Positions 42,968 to 54,075 of a DNA stretch of 64,000 bases are shown here, one piece after another; the stretch's first letter is position 1; every line of letters starts with the position of its first letter. A program made the position numbers and the translations under genes. The stretch is from Morinoia aosen (Eukaryota; Arthropoda; Malacostraca; Amphipoda; Talitridae), in NCBI GenBank assembly GCA_030386875.1, contig CM059559.1, positions 6,011,177 through 6,075,176 on the forward strand. The letters run 5' to 3'. The notes under the pieces are model-generated. The model had not been told where the DNA came from and did no database searches. It worked only from the letters and a program-made list of their open reading frames with translations.

Positions 42968-44012
42968 TTCTATCCAAAATCCTGAAGTTTTACTTTATAG
43001 AAAGTGCAGCCAAAATCCTGAAGTTTTACTTTATAAAAAGTGCAGCCAAAATCCTGAAGTTTTACTTTATAGAAAGTGCAGCCAAAATCCTGAAGTTTTA
43101 CTTTATAAAAAGTGTAGCCAAAATCCTGAAGTTTTACTTTATAAAAAGTGCAGCCAAAATCCTGAAGTTTTACTTTATAAAAAGTGTAGCCAAAATCCTG
43201 AAGTTTTACTTTATAAAAAGTGCAGCCAAAATCCTGAAGTTTTACTTTATAAAAAGTGTAGCTAAAATCCTGAAGTTTTACTTTATAGAAAGTGCAGCCA
43301 AAATCCTGAAGTTTTACTTTATAAAAAGTGCAGCCAAAATCCTGGAGTTTTACTTTATAAAAAGTGTAGCCAAAATCCTGAAGTTTTACTTTATAAAAAG
43401 TGCAGCCAAAATCCTGAAGTTTTACTTTATAAAAAGTGCAGCCAAAATCCTGAAGTTTTACTTTATAAAAAGTGTAGCTAAAATCCTGAAGTTTTACTTT
43501 ATAAAAAGTGCAGCCAAAATCCTGAAGTTTTACTTTATAAAAAGTGCAGCCAAAATCCTGAAGTTTTACTTTATAAAAAGTGCAGCCAAAATCCTGAAGT
43601 TTTACTTTATAAAAAGTGTAGCCAAAATCCTGAAGTTTTACTTTATAAAAAGTGCAGCCAAAATCCTGAAGTTTTACTTTATAGAAAGTGCAGCCAAAAT
43701 CCTGAAGTTTTACTTTATAAAAAGTGCAGCCAAAATCCTGGAGTTTTACTTTATAAAAAGTGTAGCCAAAATCCTGAAGTTTTACTTTATAAAAAGTGCA
43801 GCCAAAATCCTGAAGTTTTACTTTATAAAAAGTGCAGCCAAAATCCTGAAGTTTTACTTTATAAAAAGTGTAGCTAAAATCCTGAAGTTTTACTTTATAA
43901 AAAGTGCAGCCAAAATCCTGAAGTTTTACTTTATAGAAAGTGCAGCCAAAATCCTGAAGTTTTACTTTATAAAAAGTGCAGCCAAAATCCTGAAGTTTTA
44001 CTTTTTAAAAAT
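42968..44012. repeat. 36-bp minisatellite (about 29 units)
   Basis: The unit is AAAATCCTGAAGTTTTACTT then TATAAAAAGTGCAGCC. Marker variants are TATAGAAAG, GTGTAGCC, CCTGGAG and GTGTAGCTA. The order of variants is repeated with a period of about 11 units (396 bp), so a block of the array was itself duplicated. It gives a plus-strand frame of 392 codons (12-residue repeat KILKFYFIKSAA) that I do not accept as a gene: no splice context and no recognisable fold. Confidence 0.95.
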
Positions 44013-44106
44013 TCAGGATCTTAGCAACGAGAACTGGAAGTAATGTAAAGCCAAGTCGGCAACAGAGCTTTCGCAGCGGGCTGTCCTGCTACGACGAGAT
44101 AAATAA

Positions 44107-44358
44107 CTAGGACAAGTAACACAAGTACCACAAGCAATAACACAAGTACCACAAGCAATAACACAAGTACCACAAGCAATAACACAAGTACCACAAGCAA
44201 TAACACAAGTACCACAAGCAATAACACAAGTACCACAAGCAATAACACAAGTACCACAAGCAATAACACAAGTACCGCAAGCAATAACACAAGTACCACA
44301 AGCAATAACACAAGTAAGACAAGCAATAGCACAAGTACCACAAGCAATAACACAAGTC
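44107..44358. repeat. 21-bp minisatellite (about 12 units)
   Basis: The unit is AACACAAGTACCACAAGCAAT then repeats nearly perfectly. It lies just downstream of the stop codon of the minus-strand C2 gene, so it would fall in its 3' UTR. Confidence 0.93.
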
Positions 44359-44378
44359 ACTGAACACAGGAGCGCTGG

Positions 44379-44456
44379 CTACAGATGCAGGCGGTGCAGC
44401 CGCTCCACCGCCGTCCGCTTGGTGACCGCCTCGCCCCAGTGGGTCAGGGAGCCGTC
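44379..44456 (-). CDS. C2 gene, terminal exon
   Basis: Acceptor TAATACAACAG. It encodes DGSLTHWGEAVTKRTAVERL then HRLHL and TAG at 44381-44379, the C-terminal helix and strand of a C2B domain. A repeat of TTACATGAATTA units starts directly upstream of the acceptor. Confidence 0.82.
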   Translation of the reverse strand, partial: DGSLTHWGEAVTKRTAVERLHRLHL

Positions 44457-47400
44457 CTGTTGTATTAATTATAAGTACGCGTTACGTGAACTGTGAGTAG
44501 GCGTTAAATGAATTATTGGTACGGGTTACTAGAATTATGAGTATGTGTTACATGAATTACATATCACATGAATTCAGAGCAGACGTTACATGAATTACGA
44601 ATACATGTTACATGAATTATGACTACACGTTAAATGAATTTATAAGTCGGAAATGCACTATTCTCAGCTCTCCGGTGACGCTCTGCAGCCTGTGAATAAT
44701 TAGTAATTTTCCTGCTAGCGTGCTCATTTCAGATTCATTCAGTTGTGATAAAATAATTTTTTCTAATATTAGTTGATGAATTCACTTTTCTCTATTTGCA
44801 GGAAAGCGGTATTTCAGATTCATTGAGTTCCATTAAATAAGGTTGCCATTTGACAGTTTTAACGTTCACTTCATGAGAACGAATGTGTTAAATTAACGTA
44901 CAACTTTTGATAAGCTCAAGCGAGGCCGGAATGATTGGTTTGAGCATGAAAAGACGATAAAAATCCTGAATTCACTAGTAAAAAAACACTCCACTGCATT
45001 CCGAAAATCCGTGATAAGTTAGTACCCCCAAAACACGACAATGAAGTAGACATTCAAAAGTTAACGCGCAGAAATGACGTACGTGAGTAGGAAATGGAAA
45101 CATTGGGTATGAAATGTATCACACTTCCACTGTGAAGTGAGTGAGCAGAGTGTGAAAATGAGATCAGGTATAAAAAGCGTCTCACTTTCATCATGAAGTG
45201 AGTGAGCAAAAAGTGAAAATATGATCAGGTATAAAAAGCCTGTCCCTTCCACTGCGAAATGTATAAAAGTGAAAATAGTATCATGTATAAAAAGCGTCTC
45301 ACTTTGACCTTGAAATGAGCGGGCAGTGCTTTATACTTTAATATTCAAACGAAGGGGGGAGGATAGATCAAGTTCAAACATTGCCTGGTAGGAATGAAAT
45401 GAGTGGAAACAGTATCAGGTATAACAAGCGTCTCACTTCCACAGAAGAGGGGAACTCAGGGGAGCACTTCAGTTCCGGGCCCAGCACCACGGTGCCGAGG
45501 AGGACTTCTTTCTTGACAGCAGGTCCGCAGTTGTTGCGTCCGTACACCTGCCGCAGACATGCGCCGTCAGTTTTATCACGGTCACAGGTATACGAGCTAC
45601 GCACGTTTTGATCAGAAAACTTAGTTAACGGGTATTATTAACTAGCTACTCACGTTAGTTTAGCTTAGGTCAGTTAATTCAAAACGCCCTAGGTGTTCCA
45701 AAGAGAGGACGAAGGAAAGCTCAATTTAGCTGTACACATGCCGCAAACATGCATCGTCAGTTTTATCACGACCACATGTATTACCTAGCTATGCCCGTTA
45801 GTTTAGATAAGTTCAAAACTCCCTTAAAACAGCATAGGTGTTCCAAAGAGAGGACGGAGGAGAGCTCCATTAAGCCACACACCTGCCGGAGACGAGCGTC
45901 GTCAGTCACAGCAGGTGACTGACGGTCACACGATCACAAGTGTTATAACTCGGTCACAGATATTACCTAGCTATACACGTTAGCTTAGATTAGATAAGTT
46001 AGTTCAAAAATCCTTTAAAACAGCATAGGTGTTCCAAAGAGAGGACGGAGGAAGGTACCATTTAGCATAAAGTTTAGGGGAAATTTAAACATTTGGTGTA
46101 TCTCAAGCATATTTAGGGAGTATTTACTCATTTGGAAATCTCTGTGCATAAAAAGAATGTTAAGAAAAATGTTCATGAAACAAAATTAATGTTGAAGAAA
46201 AAAGTCCGAGGTGCTTGGGGAAGGGCAGCAGTGAACCGAAAAAAGATAGTCCGTAACGATATAAAAATATATTCAATTTCAACAGAATAAGACCGACATA
46301 ACCTTTAGCTCGGGACCCCCACATCTTCCTCTTGAGAGCCCTTATTTCCATAGATACAATAGATATATCTCCCTGAGGGATGCTATAAATGTTCTAAACA
46401 TGAATAAACGTTTCATAAATAAAATTTAGAAAGATAATCATGCAGGGAGGAGATAAGTAAGGTAACGACAACGATAGCAACCTGCACAACAAGTAGGGAT
46501 GAGATAAGTAAGGTAACGACAACGATCACAACCTGCACAACATGCAGGGATGAGATAAGTAAGGTAACGACAACGATCACAACCTGCACAACATGCAGGG
46601 ATGAGTTAAGTAAGGTAACGACAACGATCACAACCTGCACAACATGCAGGGATGAGATAAGTAAGGTAACGACAACGATCACAACCTGCACAACATGCAG
46701 GGATGAGTAGAGTGAGGTATCGACAACGATCACAACATGCATAACATGCAGGGATGAGTTAAGTGAGGTAACGACAACGATCACAACCTGCACAACGAAG
46801 CTGAGGGTCAGAGCCCTCAGCTCGGAGTCGAGGGCCGCGCGTGAGGTGGAGCATCCCTCAGAAAAGAGGGTTCCCCAGCCGCCGAAGTTCCCAGCGCCCT
46901 CTTCCTGCCTTCTGGAGAGCGAGGTGTTGTTCTGAAGGCCAATCCAGGGGAAGTCTCGTGCCCTGGACGAGCCGGACTTCTCGCTTCCGATGAGCTGCGT
47001 CCTGATCTTTATTTCTGGTTTTACTGCACACAGTAAGAAAAAATTGTGAGTCATCGTCTAGAAAACTCAAAAGTCAGATTTGAACCAATGCTCTCTAGGT
47101 GGGTCGATTTATTTCCGAGTTACTTCTCTTAACTTCTTACGGCAATACGTGGAAGAGAGTCATAGAAATACTTTTCATTTTCTTAAACTTTTAAGGGGAA
47201 ATTTTTATTTGTATTTATATATTATGTTTTTCCCCCACAATTGAAGAAATGACCTGACGCGTTCGCAGAGATTCGCTCACCTTTGAAGTCCGGCATGTTG
47301 GGGCTGATACCGAGCGCTGCCACGTCGAGGTACTGCACGAGGCGCACCTCCAGGCACAGCTCCACAGCCCCCGCCACCGCGTGCTTGCACGACAGCACCA

Positions 47401-50400
47401 GCAGCACAGACCCCTTCACGTCTTGTCTCTGCGGGCAGTAGTTCTTATAGAACTACTGCTACTAATTCTATAAGAACTAGTAGTTCTCACAAAACTACTA
47501 CTATAGAGCAGTAGTCCTTAACCTTTTAATGATGAGACTCGGAGACAGTGCTACGATAGCGTGAGGTCTACCGCCATATATCCCCTACCCAGGTGCAGTT
47601 TGAGAAGTACAATTAAGCGTTTACCGCTGCAAAGAAAAAGGTAATATCCATTGGTAACCTAACCTCACACTATAGTACTAACTACATAGAAGTAGATCTC
47701 ATGCTATAGTACGGAACCTCAAGCTATAGTACTAACTAGAGGTAAATCTCATGCTATAAGTGCGGTAGACCTCACGCTATTGTACTAACTATATAGAGGT
47801 AGATCTCATGCTATAGTGTAGTAGACCTCACGCTATGGTACTAACTAGAGGTATATCTCATGCTATAGTGCGGTAGACTTCACGTTATAGCAACACCGTG
47901 TTTTCTCCCTTCAAACTTGACTAACACAATTTCGCTCAAATAACTCAATCTCCATCTCTTCTTCGAATAACTCAGCCAGTGCAGTACATCAAATTTTCGC
48001 AATGATGCTCGTCATTTCGATGTCGTCAGAGCCGGGGATGTCATTGATGAAGGTGGTTGATAGATATACTCATTGTATGGTCTTAATTAAAACTTCCCAC
48101 AATTTTTCAATTTTTGGCTATCCCGTCCGCTCTCTGAAATCGAGCTATTATCAAGGCAAAAACCTGCAAAAACTGCTAACATGGTAAGTTGTAATGTATG
48201 TATGATACCCATTGGAATAATATTTTTCTTCGATTATATTTGTAATAACGTTCTCATTGAAAATTTTCAGATAACTGGCGTCATGAAACGATAATGAGCC
48301 GCCATGAAATATTCAAACGGTAGTGAGTTAACACTGAAAATTCAAACTGTAAATATAAAAGATCACCTGAATGCCGTGCTTGAGAGGCAGAGTTTTGTAG
48401 ACAATGCCCGGCGTCTGCACGTCCTTGCGCGTGAGTTTGAGCAGCGCATGTCCCACGCTCTGCGTGGGGGCAACCAGGCCCTTCTGGCGCCGGGTGACCG
48501 ACACCGCCAGTAGGCAGTCCTCCAAGTTCTTGTGCTGAGCAGCGCGTGAGAATTCTGGAGTTAGAGCTTGCGATTTCGTTGGGAGAGAATGCGAGAAATA
48601 GAACAAGCGATTTTGATAAGTGATGAATGGGAGAATTAGAACTGGCGATTTCCATAGGAGATGAATGGGATAAATAGAACAAGCGATTTTGATAGGTGAT
48701 GAATGGGATAAATAGAACAAGCGATTTCGATAGGAGATGAATGGGATATATAGAACAAGCGATTTTGATAGGAGATGAATGGGAGAATTAGAACTGGCGA
48801 TTTTGATAGGAGATGAATGGGATAAATAGAACAAGCGATTTCGTTGGGAGAGAATGCGAGAAATAGAACAAGCGATTTTGATAGGAGATGAATGGGAGAA
48901 TTAGAACTGGCGATTTCCATAGGAGATGAATGGGATAAATAGAACAAGCGATTTTGATAGGTGATGAATGGGATAAATAGAACAAGCGATTTCGATAGGA
49001 GATGAATGGGATATATAGAACAAGCGATTTTGATAGGAGATGAATGGGAGAATTAGAACTGGCGATTTTGATAGGAGATGAATGGGATAAATAGAACAAG
49101 CGATTTCGTTGGGAGAGAATGGAAGAATAGAACAAGCGATTTCGTTGGGAGAGAATGGAAGAAATAGAACAAGCGATTTCGTTGGGAGAGAATGGAAGAA
49201 ATAGAACAAGCGATTTCGTTAGGAGAGAATGGGAGAAAGTGATTTCGTTGGGAGAGAATGGGAGAAAGTGATTTCGTTGGGAGAGAATGGGAGAAATAGA
49301 TCAAGCGATTTCGTGAGGAGAGAATGGGAGAAATAGAACAAGCGATTTCGTTGGGAGAGAATGGGAGAAAGCGATTTCGTTGGGAGAGAATGGGAGAAAT
49401 AGAACAAGCGATTTCGTTGGGAGAGAATGGGAGAAAGCGATTTCGTTGGGAGAGAATGGGAGAAATAGAACAAGCGATTTCGTTGGGAGAGAATGGGAGA
49501 AAGCGATTTCGTTGGGAGAGAATGGGAGAAATAGAACAAGCGATTTCGTTGGGAGAGAATGGGAGAAAGCGATTTCGTTGGGAGAGAATGGGAGAAATAG
49601 AACAAGCGATTTCGTTGGGAGAGAATGGGAGAAAGCGATTTCGTTGGGAGAGAATGGGAGAAATAGAACAAGCGATTTCGTTGGGAGAGAATGGGAGAAA
49701 GCGATTTCGTTGGGAGAGAATGGGAGAAATAGAACAAGCGATTTCGTTGGGAGAGAATGGGAGAAAGCGATTTCGTTGGGAGAGAATGGAAGAAATAGAA
49801 CGAGCGATTTCGTTGGGAGAGAATGAGAGAAATAGATCAAGCGATTTCGTTGGGAGAAAATGGGAGAAATAGATCAAGCGATTTCGTTGGGAGAGAATGG
49901 GGAATAGAATACGCGATTTCGTTGGGAGATAGGAAGCATTAGAACTAGCGATTACGTTAGTGCATGCAAATGGTGAAGTAAAAGTTTACGATTTCGTTTG
50001 GAGATGAATGGGAGAATTAGAACTGGCGATTTCGTTTGGAGATGAATGGGAGAATTAGAACTGGCGATTTCGTTTGGAGATGAATGGAAGAATTAGAACT
50101 GGCGATTTCATTAGGAGATGAATGGGAAAATTAAAATTAGCGATTCCGTTAGCAGATGATGTATCAATGCCCCTACAAAAAGTTCTCCACTGAAATTGGT
50201 TTTGAAACTCCAAAACTCCTGCGGAAAGACTATGTGCCACGGGTGTATGATACGAAACTGCCAGTAATCTACTCTTGTACAGGTTCAAACTTCTCGAAGC
50301 ATGGAATTAAAGAACTAGGACACAAGCACACATTTTCCAAAATGTAGTACTTGCTCTTCAGCTTATGACATGGGAAATTGTAATTATATTATTTAAGAAA

Positions 50401-53400
50401 TGTGTAATGTTCTTTTGAAGAAATATTTGTAGAATCATCGTTCTTATTAGAGTCTGAGGTTGAATATTAAGTGATAATAATCGTTGCTTTTCTTTGAACC
50501 AACACGTACCATGCACAGGCCCAAAAATGAATAATGAATGAACATTTCCCATTACGATTTCGGCAACAATGAATTTAATAAAAATTGTACGCACAAGTAA
50601 CGAGGAAAAGTGCTCATTGTCTCTGCGAGAGAGCTAAGTAGCTATATCGCATGCAGATTATTTAATTAGATTAGATAAGTTAGTTCAAGCCTCCCTAGCA
50701 ATTGTTAGGGAAAAGAGAGAAAAACCAATAAGTTCGAAGCAAAGAGCGTAAGCCGTAACTGGAACAGATAACAGACATGACACATGTGTCACAACAGCCC
50801 TGGACCAGCGCAAAGTGGCTGAATTAGAAACATGGATAATTCATAATTGATAGTAAAGAGTTTTCTCAAAATAATAACTCGCAAGATGCCAAATTTAGAA
50901 ATAACTTTAAAAAAATTGTGAAACTAATGCGTTCTTTGACATGCCAATAGTAAAGTGCTTGAGTCATATTAATGTTGATTGTTTACTCACTGTGCCGCAA
51001 CCTTACCCTCACTCACCCTAAAGCAACCTCACCCTTACTCAGCCTGATGCAACTTCACCCTAAGCAACCTCACCCTAAGCAACTTCACCCTCACTCACCC
51101 TAAAGCAACACTCAGGCTCAAAAGGCAGGTCATCTGTGTCGTCGTCTCCAGTACGAAATTTTTTTATTTTGTGGGTGAGTTCCTTGCCTTTGGAGAGCCG
51201 CAAATTTACCTGATGTGGCAGAGGCAAGTTAAAATTATAAATTTTGAATATCACTCAGGTTAAAATAGAACAGATTACGGCGATAGGAACCTTGGATATG
51301 AATACGCCTTAGTCCTTGGACACTAACAGTCCTAGTCCTTGGACACTAATAGTCCTAGTCCTTGGACACTAACAGTCCTAGTCCTTAGACACTAATAGTC
51401 CTAGCCCTTTGACACTAATAGTCCTAGCCCTTGGACACTAATAGTCCTAGTCCTTGGACACTAATAGTCCTAGCCCTGAGACACTAATAGTCCTAGTCCT
51501 TGGAACATTCACGGGCCGCTACCCAAGTTCCTTGCTGCCAGACCCAGTCACGCGCAGGCAACAAAACAGAGGATGGAAGAGATATAACAGTCATACTTAC
51601 AGTCATAAAAATTTTCCCATGCGCCTTAGTACGGCTGTTTTCACTCAAGAAAAACGGGCTGTTTCCCAATTGAAAATCAAGGACGTATATCGCCGGTGGG
51701 AACGCGCCGGTTCCTATGCGTTTTTTAGTTGTATTACGCGCGGTTTAAGGGTCAAATGTCCACTTTTTCGGACACAAAACTGCACGCGAATCGCCGTTGT
51801 TCCGCCCTACCTAACGACCGTTTACCGCCTCAGGACCAGATTCGAATCGCGGCTGGCCGTCCATGGATTATAGGTTAAAAAATCGCTCCCGGTTGCACGT
51901 GCCTCGCCTCACGGGGTGTACAATATTGCACTGGAAGCTTTGGACCTTACAATACATTCACACTTAATGCATTGTGAATGTATTGACTCATTAAGCTAGC
52001 TAAGAACAATATTGTACATCCAATGAGATCGAGGCACGTGCAACTGGGAGCTCAGGTACATAAGACAATACATTAGAAAGCACATAGAATCCCGCTCTTT
52101 CTTGAACTTTTATTACAAAAATGAAACATTCTCTACATTAAAATTTACATGAATATCTTACTTCCATTAATCACAGCCTTCTCACCAATGAATCGCCAAA
52201 ATAATATAGAAATTGAAAATGAAATCGCAATCCATTTAAAATGCTGCAAGTAACAAACAAATATCAACACGTGCACTACATTTTGGGACATATCATATGT
52301 GTACCATTAGGTACATTAAATACCGGCATAAATGAATAGCATTTCCATAATTTCACTACCTTTTTTAGAATTGATTTGAACCTACCTGGTAAAAATTATA
52401 GTACACTTTTATTTCTCACACCTTTTATAAAGGACAAGAATGGACTTGAGCAGTACAGGGAGTTTCTAAATTCTGCTACTCACAACTTGACCGAACCAAC
52501 CGTAGCAATCGCACAAACGTAGTCAACGTTTTAAGGGAACGCGGAATCTGTGCAGAAAGGGTATAAAAACAGTAAGTTGAGAAAAAAGTTCATGAAACCA
52601 GATCAAAGTTGAAGAAGAAAGTAGTAGGCGCTAAAAAACAGGACAGCAGTGAACCGAAAATATGTGGTCCTTTAACATAACAAAAAATTATATTTCAGCA
52701 AAAAGAAGGCCTACCTAACTCATAGCTCGGGCCCTCACATTTTCCTCCCTGGGAGCGCTAGCTCCCATAGATACAATAGTTGTATCCCTCTGAGGAGTGT
52801 CTACATTATATCGCGTGTCCCACAAAAATGTCTCGGAGTTTTGAAATGATTATATCTCCGCTTTAAATTAACATATTTAAAATGTATTTTTTCACAATGA
52901 ATTAAATTTTGTTTCCGTTTCGAATAGTCTAATTTTTTGAAAATCGTTTAATAACCACTTTACAGTGTTCGATTTACTGAAAGAGGTAGAAAATATAACT
53001 GTTCTAAGGAAATGTTTTAAAAACAACAACACTGGTGTTCTTCATTTCTCAATACTTACTGTTTATAATAATTTCACAATGATGTATCCTACATGCCACC
53101 AAGTATTTAAACGCTCTGAGAAGTTTTCTACTCCCTTATTTCATTGTTTGAAGACACCTAAAATGCAGTTCACTAACGAAACAAATAATTTTCATCGTAT
53201 TGGAATATGAGGCAACGAAAAACTGTGAAAAAGTTCGAAGAGCAATTAATAAAAAATTTCCGGAAAGATACACGTCCGATAAGAAAACTGTGTATCGTAC
53301 AGTTAGAAAATTAGAAAGAAAATTAAATGCTCCCCTTACTTGTTCACAGTTTACCGTTGCTTCATATTCTAATACGAGGAAAATTTTTTGATCGTGAGTG

Positions 53401-54035
53401 AGCTGCATTTTAGGTGTCTTCAAATGATGAAATAAGGAAGTAAGTAATGGATTGAGAAATGAAGAACACCAGTGTTGTTTTGAGAACTTTTCCTATGAGC
53501 AATTAGTTGTTCTACCGGTTTCAGCGAATCGATCACTGTAAAGTGGTTAGTAAACGATTTTCAAAAACTTAAATTATCCGAAAAGGGAACAAAATTCATT
53601 GCATTGTGAAAAAAGACCTTTCAAATATATTAATTTAAAGCGGATATACAATCAATTGAAAAGTCGGGAAATTTTTGTGGGACACCCGGTATTTACAGGG
53701 TGTTGTGTGATGCGATGCGGATTTTAACCATAGGCAGAAAAACGCAAAATAAAACGATTTTCAGGAGTGACAAAACCTCACAACTTCTTTGTTTTCGAGA
53801 AATGATGATCTGAAATAATTATAGATTCCTGTAAGAATAGCCTGAAGCGCGTGCCAAAGAAGTTTCGTTTTTACTCGTTGGCTGCATGTCAAGCCCATTC
53901 TTACGGGAATCTGAAATTATTTCAGGTCATTTCTCGAAAACAAAGCAGTTTCGAGGTTTTGTCACTCATGAAAATCGTTTTATTTTGCGTTTTTCTGCAT
54001 TTGGTTAAAATCTGTGCATCGAATTACATAACACC

Positions 54036-54075
<40 letters not shown>

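Noticed and set aside
42865-44043. 392-codon protein with 12-residue repeat
   Set aside because: Only the 36-bp array is translated; flanking residues have no recognisable fold and the marker variants behave like neutral repeat variants.
44013-44367. Leu/Val-rich membrane-protein-like frames on the minus strand
   Set aside because: They are translations of a 21-bp repeat lying in the expected 3' UTR of the C2 gene.
49053-49877. 274-codon minus-strand frame with SPNEIACSIS repeats, and its plus-strand partner
   Set aside because: They arise from the 66-bp dimer repeat; both strands are open at the same time.
50156-50347. Small plus-strand gene (63 codons, KKFSTEIGFETPKLLRKDYV)
   Set aside because: Composition is protein-like and a possible AG/GT pair exists, but no family, no partner exon and no expression evidence are available.
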